Shown here in pieces: positions 1-6,805 of a stretch of 9,318 nt of DNA. Position numbers and translations under genes: made by a program. Numbering within the stretch: the stretch's first letter is position 1; each line of letters starts with the position of its first letter. The DNA is from Bacteroides sp. UBA7335 (GTDB taxonomy: Bacteria > Bacteroidota > Bacteroidia > Bacteroidales > Bacteroidaceae): assembly GCA_002471185.1 (NCBI GenBank), contig DKPL01000095.1:1-9318 (forward strand), given 5' to 3'. The notes under the pieces are model-generated. The model made no database searches and was not told the DNA's origin. It worked only from the letters and a program-made list of their open reading frames with translations.

Positions 1-111
1 AGCGAAGCGAGTTCTTGCGCTTTAGTGAATGAAGAAATGGAACCACCAAACAATTGCAGCCGTGATTTTTTCTTTGGTTCCGTTTCTTTTGTATCAAGAC
101 AAAAGAAATGA
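1..111 (+). other. Possible 3' remnant of an upstream gene, reading frame undecided
   Basis: All three + frames are open at the left edge. Frame 1 runs to a TGA at 109-111 and ends in residues SVSFVSRQKK, which derive from the hairpin sequence. Frame 2 stops at 25 after AKRVLAL, and frame 3 stops at 30 after RSEFLRFSE. None shows a recognisable domain, so I cannot say which frame, if any, is coding, or whether the upstream gene lies on the other strand. It is recorded so the left edge is not read as certainly non-coding. Confidence 0.15.
83..108. repeat. Perfect 10-bp hairpin in a probable dispersed intergenic repeat
   Basis: Bases 83-92 (TTTCTTTTGT) and 99-108 (ACAAAAGAAA) are perfect reverse complements separated by a 6-nt loop. 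The surrounding text, with a run of T and CTTTGGTTCCG upstream, resembles a hairpin-bearing intergenic sequence I recall recurring in Bacteroidales genomes; that recollection was not checked. The hairpin may end transcription of an upstream gene or be a repetitive element remnant. The stem is A/T-rich and the + strand has no long T-run after it, so an intrinsic-terminator call is weak. Confidence 0.45.
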
Positions 112-197
112 ACAAACACAGCACTAGCCGCCCCAATTGCACTGAAACTCCCTTTTTGTCCCCGAAAACCGTGTCAGTTAACTAAGAAATACAAACA

Positions 198-217
198 TTT
201 TGATAATATTATCCAAA
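198..217. promoter_or_regulatory. 20-bp near-palindrome upstream of the operon promoter
   Basis: Bases 202-213 (GATAATATTATC) are a perfect 12-bp palindrome. It is flanked by TTT at 198-200 and AAA at 215-217, with a single mismatched pair (201/214). The dyad centre lies about 65 bp before the predicted transcription start and about 27 bp before the -33 element. That is a plausible place for an activator or other dimeric regulator. In A/T-rich DNA such dyads also arise by chance, so a regulatory role is inferred only. Confidence 0.3.
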
Positions 218-234
218 AATACTTATAAATAAAT

Positions 235-266
235 TTTGCTTTTCCCACCTTAGCAACTATCTTTGC
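235..266 (+). promoter_or_regulatory. Bacteroides-type (sigma-ABfr) promoter for the polysaccharide operon
   Basis: TTTG at 235-238 is followed after exactly 19 bp by TATCTTTGC at 258-266. This matches the known Bacteroidota consensus TTTG-N19-21-TAnnTTTGY at -33 and -7. The predicted start of transcription is about 270-274, giving a leader of about 210 nt before rmlA. No better match was found in the leader or in the intergenic gaps that I inspected, so this promoter probably drives the whole gene series. The match is directly visible; activity and start point are inferred. Confidence 0.72.
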
Positions 267-271
267 CCCCC

Positions 272-483
272 GAAACGGAGAAGAATTAACATTTGTATTC
301 CAAAAACTCCGTAATAGCGAACTATAATAACACAAATTACGCTAAAATACGCTTTGAAAACACAAAAAATAGTGTGTCTTTCAAACCGCGAAGCGCGCCC
401 CAAAGGTACCGTTCACAGCCCCACAAAGTACGAACAAATTACTTAAAATTACATCAGTTTAATCTCTTAACAGATCTTACACA
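272..483 (+). promoter_or_regulatory. Structured 5' leader of the operon
   Basis: About 210 nt separate the predicted transcription start from rmlA, long for such a compact operon. The leader holds a loose 6-bp inverted repeat (ACGGAG 275-280, CTCCGT 307-312), a stronger bulged hairpin at 353-385, and a GC-rich patch at about 386-425 inside otherwise A/T-rich DNA. A 64-codon open frame with a TTG start covers 293-487, but its composition looks non-coding. No known riboswitch class or upxY-like antiterminator gene was recognised. The bases before the rmlA ATG lack a Shine-Dalgarno sequence, as is common in Bacteroidota. Confidence 0.4.
353..385 (+). promoter_or_regulatory. Leader hairpin, 12 paired bases with one bulge
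   Basis: TTTGAAA at 353-359 pairs with TTTCAAA at 379-385. After a single bulged C at 378, ACACA at 360-364 pairs with TGTGT at 373-377, leaving an 8-nt A-rich loop. No U-tract follows on the + strand; a GC-rich stretch does instead. It is therefore not a classical intrinsic terminator. It could shape leader RNA stability, translation or transcript elongation, but nothing in the sequence settles which. Confidence 0.4.
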
Positions 484-1368
484 ATGAAAGGAATTGTATT
501 AGCAGGCGGATCAGGCACAAGGCTCTATCCCATCACCAAAGGAGTCAGCAAGCAGCTACTCCCGGTTTTCGATAAACCCATGATATACTATCCCATTTCT
601 GCATTGATGTTAGCAGGCATTCGCGAGATACTAATCATCTCCACCCCACACGATCTTCCCGGCTTTCAGCGACTCTTGGGCGATGGCTCCGATTTCGGAG
701 TACGCTTTGAGTATGCCGAGCAACCCTCACCCGACGGATTGGCACAAGCCTTTATCATCGGCAAAGAGTTTATCGGTGACGATTCTGTGTGCCTGGTGTT
801 GGGCGATAACATCTTCTACGGACATGGATTCACCCAAATGCTTCACGAAGCCGTGCAAACTGCCGAGCAAGAAAGCAAAGCCACCGTGTTTGGTTATTGG
901 GTTAGCGACCCCGAGCGTTACGGAGTGGCTGAGTTCGACAAAGCCGGCAATGTGTTGAGCATCGAAGAGAAGCCCGCGCAACCCAAGAGCAACTATGCCG
1001 TGGTAGGACTCTATTTCTACCCCAACAAAGTAGTAAAAGTGGCGCACTCCATCCAGCCTTCGGCACGTGGCGAGTTAGAGATCACCATCGTCAATCAAGA
1101 ATTCTTGCAAGATGGCGAACTCAAAGTACAACTCTTAGGACGTGGTTTCGCCTGGCTCGATACCGGCACTCACGATTCACTAAGCGAAGCCAGTACCTTT
1201 ATCGAGGTAATCGAAAAACGCCAAGGCCTGAAGATTGCCTGTCTCGAAGGCATTGCCTACCGCAACGGTTGGATCGGAGAGGAGCGTATGCGCCAATTGG
1301 CACAACCCATGTTGAAAAATCAATACGGGCAATACCTATTGCGAGTTATCGACGAACTCAAACGATAG
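484..1368 (+). CDS. rmlA: Glucose-1-phosphate thymidylyltransferase (RmlA/RfbA)
   Basis: The product joins dTTP and alpha-D-glucose-1-phosphate to give dTDP-glucose and pyrophosphate, the first step of dTDP-L-rhamnose synthesis in the cytoplasm. The 294 residues are the usual length. The nucleotide-binding loop GGSGTRL is at 8-14, followed by SKQLLPV (22-28). LGDNIFYG at 106-113 carries the metal-binding Asp108, EEKP is at 161-164, GELEIT at 196-201, and AWLDTGTHDSL at 223-233 carries the second metal ligand Asp226. The ATG at 484 puts the glycine-rich loop close to the N-terminus, as in the family. It is the first gene after the promoter, and GC is about 50%, higher than in later genes. The next gene starts 29 nt after its stop. 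Assignment to the RmlA family is secure. Confidence 0.97.
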   Translation: MKGIVLAGGSGTRLYPITKGVSKQLLPVFDKPMIYYPISALMLAGIREILIISTPHDLPGFQRLLGDGSDFGVRFEYAEQPSPDGLAQAFIIGKEFIGDDSVCLVLGDNIFYGHGFTQMLHEAVQTAEQESKATVFGYWVSDPERYGVAEFDKAGNVLSIEEKPAQPKSNYAVVGLYFYPNKVVKVAHSIQPSARGELEITIVNQEFLQDGELKVQLLGRGFAWLDTGTHDSLSEASTFIEVIEKRQGLKIACLEGIAYRNGWIGEERMRQLAQPMLKNQYGQYLLRVIDELKR

Positions 1369-1397
1369 TCATAACACCCGCACTAAACAATAAAGCA

Positions 1398-1967
1398 ATG
1401 GAAGTTATTAAAACCAAAATAGAAGGCTTGGTAATAATCGAGCCCAAGATTTTTAAAGACGATCGTGGTTATTTCTACGAATCATTCTCACAAAGAGAGT
1501 TCGAAGAAAAAGTCTGCAAAACCACCTTTGTGCAAGACAATCAATCTCAATCTAGCTATGGCGTACTTCGCGGACTTCATTTTCAGAAGCCGCCCCATGC
1601 ACAAAGCAAGCTGGTGCGTTGCATCCAGGGCAAAGTGCTCGATGTGGCAGTAGATATCCGTCAAGGATCACCCACGTTCGGCCAGTATGTAGCAGTAGAG
1701 CTATCTGCCGAAAACAATCGTCAACTCTTTGTACCCCGTGGTTTTGCCCATGGCTTTAGCGTACTTAGCGAAACGGCAGTGTTCCAATACAAGTGCGACA
1801 ACTATTATGCACCCCAGCACGAAGGTGCCATTGCTTGGAACGATCCCGCTATCGGCATCGATTGGCAGCTGCCTATTGATGGAGTGGTGCTTTCAGAGAA
1901 AGATCAGCAGCATCCTAATCTTGCTGACGCAGAATGGCTTTTTGATTATAACGAAAAACTTTACTAA
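1398..1967 (+). CDS. rmlC: dTDP-4-dehydrorhamnose 3,5-epimerase (RmlC/RfbC)
   Basis: The product epimerises C3 and C5 of dTDP-4-keto-6-deoxy-D-glucose to give dTDP-4-keto-L-rhamnose. I start it at the ATG at 1398, giving 189 residues, the normal family length. The open frame extends back to 1269, but that extension lies inside rmlA and has no RmlC character. RGLHFQ at 59-64 holds the catalytic His61. Lys71, the cupin segment FVPRGFAHGF (111-120), Tyr131 and SEKD with Asp169 fit the rest of the active site. It sits between rmlA and rmlB, with only 2 nt to the rmlB ATG, and its roughly 50% GC matches those genes. That distinguishes it from the second, A/T-rich RmlC-like gene at 6269. Position beside rmlA/B supports a true dTDP-sugar role. 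Confidence 0.95.
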   Translation: MEVIKTKIEGLVIIEPKIFKDDRGYFYESFSQREFEEKVCKTTFVQDNQSQSSYGVLRGLHFQKPPHAQSKLVRCIQGKVLDVAVDIRQGSPTFGQYVAVELSAENNRQLFVPRGFAHGFSVLSETAVFQYKCDNYYAPQHEGAIAWNDPAIGIDWQLPIDGVVLSEKDQQHPNLADAEWLFDYNEKLY

Positions 1968-1969
1968 AA

Positions 1970-3025
1970 ATGAAAAATATACTCATTACAGGCGGAGCCG
2001 GCTTTATCGGCTCACACGTGGTACGTTTGTTCGTCAACAAATACCCTGAATACAATATTATCAATTTAGATAAATTGACCTATGCCGGCAACCTTGCCAA
2101 TTTGAAAGATATCGAAAATGCCCCCAACTACACTTTTGTAAAGGCAGACATTTGCGATTTCGAAACCATGCGTGAGTTATTTCAAAAATATCAGCTAGAC
2201 GGAGTTATCCACTTGGCAGCCGAAAGCCATGTAGATCGTAGCATCAAAGACCCCTTCACCTTTGCACAAACCAATGTGATGGGTACACTCTCTTTGCTGC
2301 AAGCCGCCAAAGAAGCATGGGGCAATGACTATGAAGGCAAACGCTTCTACCACATCAGTACTGATGAAGTATATGGCACATTGGAGTTCGATGGCACTTT
2401 CTTTACCGAAACCACCAAGTACGATCCACATAGCCCTTACTCAGCCAGCAAGGCAAGTAGCGATCATTTTGTGCGTGCTTTCCACGATACCTATGGCATG
2501 CCTACCATTGTTACTAACTGTAGCAACAACTACGGCCCTTATCAGTTTCCCGAAAAATTAATTCCATTATTTATCAATAACATCCGCCACGGCAAACCAT
2601 TGCCAGTCTATGGTAAAGGCGAAAACGTGCGCGATTGGCTCTATGTAGTAGATCATGCTCGTGCCATTGATGTTATTTTCCATCAAGGGAAGATTGCCGA
2701 CACTTATAATATCGGTGGTTTCAACGAATGGAAAAACATCGATTTGATTAAAGTCATTATTAAGACAGTAGATAAGCTATTGGGAAACCCCGAAGGACAT
2801 TCAGTTGGCTTGATAACCTATGTAACTGACCGTGCAGGTCACGATTTGCGTTATGCCATCGATAGCAACAAACTTAAAGAAGAATTAGGCTGGGAGCCTA
2901 GCCTGCAATTCGAAGAAGGAATTGAAAAAACCGTTCGCTGGTATTTGGACAACCAAGAGTGGATGGATCATATTACTTCGGGAGAGTATGAGAAGTATTA
3001 CGAAAGTATGTATGAAAATAGATAA
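1970..3025 (+). CDS. rmlB: dTDP-glucose 4,6-dehydratase (RmlB/RfbB)
   Basis: The product is an NAD+-dependent extended SDR enzyme converting dTDP-glucose to dTDP-4-keto-6-deoxyglucose. The 351 residues match the family. The Rossmann motif GGAGFIG is at 8-14. HLAAESHVDRSI (81-92) is a signature of RmlB. Thr131-Asp132-Glu133 form the TDE dehydration triad, and YSASK at 157-161 gives the catalytic Tyr and Lys. NNYGPYQFPEKLIP (186-199) and RDWLYV (221-226) are further family hallmarks. It follows rmlC by 2 nt and is followed by rfbH after 16 nt. In many Bacteroides loci rmlD lies with these genes, often between rmlC and rmlB; here it is missing. Its 4-keto product could go to rhamnose through an unlinked RmlD or feed another dTDP-sugar. 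Confidence 0.97.
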   Translation: MKNILITGGAGFIGSHVVRLFVNKYPEYNIINLDKLTYAGNLANLKDIENAPNYTFVKADICDFETMRELFQKYQLDGVIHLAAESHVDRSIKDPFTFAQTNVMGTLSLLQAAKEAWGNDYEGKRFYHISTDEVYGTLEFDGTFFTETTKYDPHSPYSASKASSDHFVRAFHDTYGMPTIVTNCSNNYGPYQFPEKLIPLFINNIRHGKPLPVYGKGENVRDWLYVVDHARAIDVIFHQGKIADTYNIGGFNEWKNIDLIKVIIKTVDKLLGNPEGHSVGLITYVTDRAGHDLRYAIDSNKLKEELGWEPSLQFEEGIEKTVRWYLDNQEWMDHITSGEYEKYYESMYENR

Positions 3026-3041
3026 AAAATAGATAGCCCTT

Positions 3042-4385
3042 ATGAGCAGAAAAGAAGAATTGAAACAACAAATTCTCGAATTAACACGAGAATACTACTC
3101 AGAAGTACATGGTAAAAAGGCTCCTTTTGAACCATGTAAATCTTTTGTAAATTACGGTGGTCGTTATTTTGACGATAAAGAGTTGGTAAACTTAGTCGAT
3201 TCATCTCTTGACTTTTGGCTGACAGCAGGTCCTTGGGCTCGTAAATTTGAAGTTCGCTTTGCCGAATGGTTAGGTAGTAAATATTGCTCTTTGACAAATT
3301 CAGGCTCTTCGGCCAATTTGTTAGCATTCATGGCATTGACTTCGCCACAACTTGGCGAACGCAGAATCAAACGTGGTGATGAAGTAATCACAGTTGCTTG
3401 TGGATTTCCTACTACAGTTACGCCAGCTATCCAGTTTGGTGCAGTTCCTGTGTTTGTAGATGTTACTATTCCTGAATACAATATAGACGTTACCCAACTA
3501 GAAGCAGCCTATTCACCAAAAACAAAGGCGGTAATGATTGCCCATTCATTGGGAAATCCTTTTAACCTCGAAGTGGTAAAAGCTTTTTGTGATAAACACA
3601 ACCTATGGTTGGTAGAAGATAATTGCGATGCTTTGGGCTCTACATATACCATTGATGGAGAAACAAAGAAAACTGGAACAATAGGTCATATTGGGACAAG
3701 TAGTTTTTACCCTCCACACCACATGACTATGGGTGAAGGCGGTGCCGTTTATACGAACGATCCTTTACTTCATAAGTTGGTAAATTCATTCCGTGACTGG
3801 GGACGTGATTGTTGGTGTTTAGGCGGTGTAGACAATACTTGTAAATATCGTTTCAGCAAACAATTTGGAGAATTGCCATTAGGATACGATCATAAATATG
3901 TCTATTCACATTTCGGATACAATTTGAAAGTAACTGATATGCAAGCTGCCATTGGTTGCGCCCAATTAGATAAACTAGATGATATTGTAGAAGCACGTCG
4001 TAAAAACTTTACTTACCTTAAAAATGGTTTGTTAGGTGTAGAAGGACTTATTCTTCCTGAACCACAAAAAGACTCTAATCCAAGCTGGTTTGGTTTCTTG
4101 ATTTCTGCCAAAGAAGATGCCGGGTTTACTCGCAATCAATTGGCTGAATATTTGGAAAGTAAAAAGATTCAGACGCGCAATCTTTTTGCTGGTAATCTAT
4201 TGAAGCATCCTGCATTTGACGAAATGCGTGCTACAGGCGAAGGATATCGTGTGGTAGGAGAATTGAAAGGAACAGATTTTGTGATGAATAACACCCTTTG
4301 GATTGGTGTATATCCAGGCATGTCGCAAGAGATGCTTGACCACATGATTCACACGATTAAAGAATTTGTTTCTCAACACAACTAA
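3042..4385 (+). CDS. rfbH: CDP-4-keto-6-deoxyglucose 3-dehydrase (RfbH/AscC/DdhC, E1)
   Basis: This is an aminotransferase-fold enzyme that, with PMP and a [2Fe-2S] cluster, removes the C3 hydroxyl of CDP-4-keto-6-deoxy-D-glucose, committing the pathway to 3,6-dideoxyhexoses. Its 447 residues are close to the family's roughly 437. The usual PLP-binding Lys is replaced by His in SFYPPHHMTMGEGG (221-234), with His227 as the key residue, which is diagnostic. Cys257-Cys259-Cys267 (C-x-C-x7-C) plus Cys195 in EDNCDALGST are the expected cluster ligands. Cys195 lies 61 residues before Cys257, against the 57 I recall for the Yersinia enzyme, because of a small insertion near 202-210. FGYNLKVTDMQAAIG (291-305) is a general family motif. 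No E3 reductase gene (rfbI/ascD) lies nearby, so electron supply must come from elsewhere. GC is about 42%. Confidence 0.95.
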   Translation: MSRKEELKQQILELTREYYSEVHGKKAPFEPCKSFVNYGGRYFDDKELVNLVDSSLDFWLTAGPWARKFEVRFAEWLGSKYCSLTNSGSSANLLAFMALTSPQLGERRIKRGDEVITVACGFPTTVTPAIQFGAVPVFVDVTIPEYNIDVTQLEAAYSPKTKAVMIAHSLGNPFNLEVVKAFCDKHNLWLVEDNCDALGSTYTIDGETKKTGTIGHIGTSSFYPPHHMTMGEGGAVYTNDPLLHKLVNSFRDWGRDCWCLGGVDNTCKYRFSKQFGELPLGYDHKYVYSHFGYNLKVTDMQAAIGCAQLDKLDDIVEARRKNFTYLKNGLLGVEGLILPEPQKDSNPSWFGFLISAKEDAGFTRNQLAEYLESKKIQTRNLFAGNLLKHPAFDEMRATGEGYRVVGELKGTDFVMNNTLWIGVYPGMSQEMLDHMIHTIKEFVSQHN

Positions 4386-4409
4386 TAATCTGTCTAGATA
4401 GAAATCTAT

Positions 4410-5189
4410 ATGAAAGCGGTAATTTTAGCAGGAGGATTTGGTTCACGTTTAAGCGAAGCAACCAATCTTATTCCTAAACCCATGGTTGAAATTGGTGGTA
4501 AGCCCATTTTGTGGCACATCATGAAAACTTATAGTAAGTACGGTATCAATGATTTTATCATTTGCTGTGGTTATAAGCAATACGTTATCAAAGAGTATTT
4601 TGCTAACTACTTCCGTCACAACAGTGATATGACTGTTGATCTCACCAACAATACGACTACTATACATGACAATCATTCTGAACCTTGGAAAGTGACAATG
4701 GTTGATACAGGTTTAAATACCATGACAGGTGGCCGTATCAAGAGAATACAGAAATATGTAGGGCCAGAGCGTTTCCTTTTGACTTATGGAGATGGAGTAG
4801 CAGATATTAATATTTTAGACACCATTACCTCACATGAAAAATCAGGTGCTGCATTAACTTTATCAGCCTACAAACCAGGTGGTAAGTTTGGTGCGTTACA
4901 GATTGATTTAGCAACAGATAAAGTGCTCTCTTTCCAAGAGAAACCAGACGGTGATCGTAACTGGATCAATGCCGGATATTTTGTATGCGAACCTGAAGTC
5001 TTTGATTATTTACCTGATGGCGATGATACTACCATTTTTGAACGTGAGCCACTTGAACGTATAGCGAAAGATGGTAAGATGCATGCATTCTTACATGAAG
5101 GTTTCTGGAAGCCAATGGATACCCTTCGCGATAATACAGAGTTAAATGAAATGTGGGATAAAGGAAAAGCTCCTTGGAAAGTGTGGTAA
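4410..5189 (+). CDS. rfbF: Glucose-1-phosphate cytidylyltransferase (RfbF/AscA/DdhA)
   Basis: The product transfers CMP from CTP to alpha-D-glucose-1-phosphate to make CDP-glucose, the entry step of all CDP-3,6-dideoxyhexose routes. The 259 residues compare with about 257 in Salmonella. GGFGSRL at 8-14 is the nucleotide loop, followed by IPKPMVEIGGKPILWHIM (21-38), typical of cytidylyl rather than thymidylyl enzymes. YGDGVAD (126-132) holds the metal-binding Asp128. EKPDGDRNWINAGYF (177-191) and FWKPMDT (232-238) complete the active site. It lies 24 nt after rfbH and 3 nt before rfbG. The rfbH-F-G order differs from the rfbF-G-H order known in enterobacteria, but the enzymes are the same. GC is in the low 40s, similar to rfbH. 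Confidence 0.96.
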   Translation: MKAVILAGGFGSRLSEATNLIPKPMVEIGGKPILWHIMKTYSKYGINDFIICCGYKQYVIKEYFANYFRHNSDMTVDLTNNTTTIHDNHSEPWKVTMVDTGLNTMTGGRIKRIQKYVGPERFLLTYGDGVADINILDTITSHEKSGAALTLSAYKPGGKFGALQIDLATDKVLSFQEKPDGDRNWINAGYFVCEPEVFDYLPDGDDTTIFEREPLERIAKDGKMHAFLHEGFWKPMDTLRDNTELNEMWDKGKAPWKVW

Positions 5190-5192
5190 ATT

Positions 5193-6272
5193 ATGAACAT
5201 TGATATTTTTCAAGACTTCTATAAGGGCAAGCGTGTTTTGCTAACTGGTCATACAGGTTTTAAAGGCAGTTGGCTGGCCATTTGGCTGCATCAACTAGGT
5301 GCAGAAGTCGTAGGTGTCGGTTTAGACCCATTCACCGAAAGAGATAATTTTGTTTTTTCGGGCATTGGTTCCAAAATAAAAGCTGATATTCGTGCAGATA
5401 TTCGTGACGGTGAACGTATGAAAGCTATCTTTCATGAATATCAACCCGAAATCGTGTTTCACTTAGCAGCTCAGCCGCTAGTTCGCCTAAGCTATGATAT
5501 TCCTGTCGATACCTACGAAACCAATGTGATGGGAACCATTCATGTTATGGAAGCAATTCGTGCTACTGATAGTGTAAAGGTGGGCATCATGATTACTACT
5601 GATAAATGCTACGAGAACAAAGAGCAGATTTGGGGTTATCGTGAAAACGAGCCGATGGGCGGATACGATCCTTACTCAAGCAGTAAGGGTGCAGCCGAGA
5701 TAGCTATCAGCAGTTGGCGAAGAAGTTTCTTTAACCCAGAGCAATATTCAAAGCATGGCAAGAGTATTGCTAGTGTCAGAGCTGGTAATGTAATCGGTGG
5801 AGGTGATTGGGCACTGGATCGTATTATTCCTGATTGTATAAAAGCTTTAGAAGCCGGACAATCCATTGATATTCGCAGTCCAAAAGCAGTGCGCCCTTGG
5901 CAGCATGTATTGGAACCGCTAAGTGCCTATATGCTTTTGGCGCAGAAAATGTGGGATGAACCCACTAAATATTGCGAAGGTTGGAACTTTGGGCCACGTG
6001 CCGAATCCATCACCACAGTTTGGGAAGTAGCAGAGAAAGTAATCGCTAACTACGGTTCAGGTCAATTGAATGATTTGTCAGACCCTAATGCATTGCATGA
6101 GGCTAAGCTATTGATGCTTGACATCAGTAAAGCTAAATTTCAGCTAGGTTGGGAACCACGAATGAATATTGATCAGACTATTGCTTTGACTGTAGATTGG
6201 TATAATAAGTATCAAACGATGAATGTTTATGAACTTTGTATAAATCAGATAATAAAATTTGTAAATCCATGA
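5193..6272 (+). CDS. rfbG: CDP-glucose 4,6-dehydratase (RfbG/AscB/DdhB)
   Basis: The product is an NAD+-dependent SDR dehydratase that makes CDP-4-keto-6-deoxyglucose, the substrate of RfbH. The 359 residues are the usual length. TGHTGFKGSW (18-27) is the cofactor loop, with the Lys characteristic of CDP-glucose dehydratases. HLAAQPLVRLSY (90-101) and TTDKCYEN (135-142) are specific family motifs, the latter replacing the TDE of RmlB. PYSSSKGAAE gives the catalytic Tyr161 and Lys165. RPWQHVLEPLSAY (234-246) and WNFGPRAE (264-271) are also characteristic. It starts 3 nt after rfbF. Its stop overlaps the next ATG in an ATGA arrangement, suggesting translational coupling. GC is in the mid 40s through most of the gene and falls sharply over the last 80 or so bases. 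Confidence 0.96.
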   Translation: MNIDIFQDFYKGKRVLLTGHTGFKGSWLAIWLHQLGAEVVGVGLDPFTERDNFVFSGIGSKIKADIRADIRDGERMKAIFHEYQPEIVFHLAAQPLVRLSYDIPVDTYETNVMGTIHVMEAIRATDSVKVGIMITTDKCYENKEQIWGYRENEPMGGYDPYSSSKGAAEIAISSWRRSFFNPEQYSKHGKSIASVRAGNVIGGGDWALDRIIPDCIKALEAGQSIDIRSPKAVRPWQHVLEPLSAYMLLAQKMWDEPTKYCEGWNFGPRAESITTVWEVAEKVIANYGSGQLNDLSDPNALHEAKLLMLDISKAKFQLGWEPRMNIDQTIALTVDWYNKYQTMNVYELCINQIIKFVNP

Positions 6273-6805
6273 ATTTATTAAAAACAAAATTTGAAGGTTT
6301 GTATGTTCTAGAAACAAATAACTTTGAAGATAATAGAGGGAGCTTTCAAAAGCTATTCAACTTTGACTTCTTCGAAGCTAATGAACTTGACTCTAACTTT
6401 AAAGAGTTTTACTATTCAATATCAAAAAAGAATGTAATTAGAGGAATGCATTTTCAAACTCCTCCTCATGATCACCACAAATTAGTTTATGTTAGCTGTG
6501 GTAAGATTCTTGACGTTGTATTAGATCTAAGAAAAGAACAACCGACTTATGGACAATATTTCTCTATAAAGTTAAATGAAAAAGATGCAAAATATCTTTA
6601 TATACCTAAGGGCATGGCGCATGGTTTTCTTTCATTACAAGAAGATACTATTGTAAACTATGCACAAACTTCTTGTTATTCTAAAGATAATGATTGTGGT
6701 ATTTTATATAACTCATTTGGGCTTAATTGGGGGATAGATATTCCTATAGTTTCAGATAGAGATAATAGTTTTATTAAGTTTGATAAATTTGAATCACCTT
6801 TCTAA
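6269..6805 (+). CDS. RmlC-like nucleotide-sugar epimerase, probably acting on the CDP-sugar (AscE-like)
   Basis: This is a second RmlC-fold cupin of 178 residues. I start it at the ATG at 6269, which overlaps the rfbG stop; the open frame back to 6236 adds only eleven residues that lie inside rfbG. RGMHFQ (58-63) with His61, Lys71, IPKGMAHGF (112-120), Tyr131 and SDRD with Asp165 preserve the full epimerase active site. It is therefore probably active and not a decayed copy. It diverges clearly from the RmlC at 1398 and is far lower in GC (about 26%). Its place between rfbG and an SDR reductase parallels AscE, which epimerises C5 of the CDP-3,6-dideoxy-4-hexulose in CDP-ascarylose synthesis. 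A dTDP-sugar substrate cannot be excluded. Its stop shares one base with the next start codon. Confidence 0.85.
   Translation: MNLLKTKFEGLYVLETNNFEDNRGSFQKLFNFDFFEANELDSNFKEFYYSISKKNVIRGMHFQTPPHDHHKLVYVSCGKILDVVLDLRKEQPTYGQYFSIKLNEKDAKYLYIPKGMAHGFLSLQEDTIVNYAQTSCYSKDNDCGILYNSFGLNWGIDIPIVSDRDNSFIKFDKFESPF

Noticed and set aside
293..487. 64-codon open frame in the leader whose TGA overlaps the rmlA ATG (ATGA)
   Set aside because: It begins with TTG, is rich in Asn, Lys, Arg and Ser, shows no domain and crosses the leader hairpin. The coupling-like overlap is probably chance, although a leader peptide cannot be strictly excluded.
727..1047. Antisense 106-codon frame within rmlA, and similar antisense or out-of-frame ORFs over the other genes
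   Set aside because: They lie wholly inside strongly supported genes and show no recognisable motifs; they are shadows of those genes.
1269..1397. N-terminal extension of rmlC back into rmlA
   Set aside because: The extra 43 residues are rmlA read in another frame, whereas the ATG at 1398 gives the standard RmlC N-terminus and length.
4395..4408. Small inverted repeat (TAGAT/ATCTA) just before rfbF
   Set aside because: The stem is only 5 A/T-rich pairs with no T-run after it, too weak to call a terminator or regulatory site.
6236..6268. Upstream start for the second epimerase inside rfbG
   Set aside because: The ATG at 6269 gives MNLLKTKFEGLYVLE, matching the family start, and the ATGA overlap is a normal coupling geometry.
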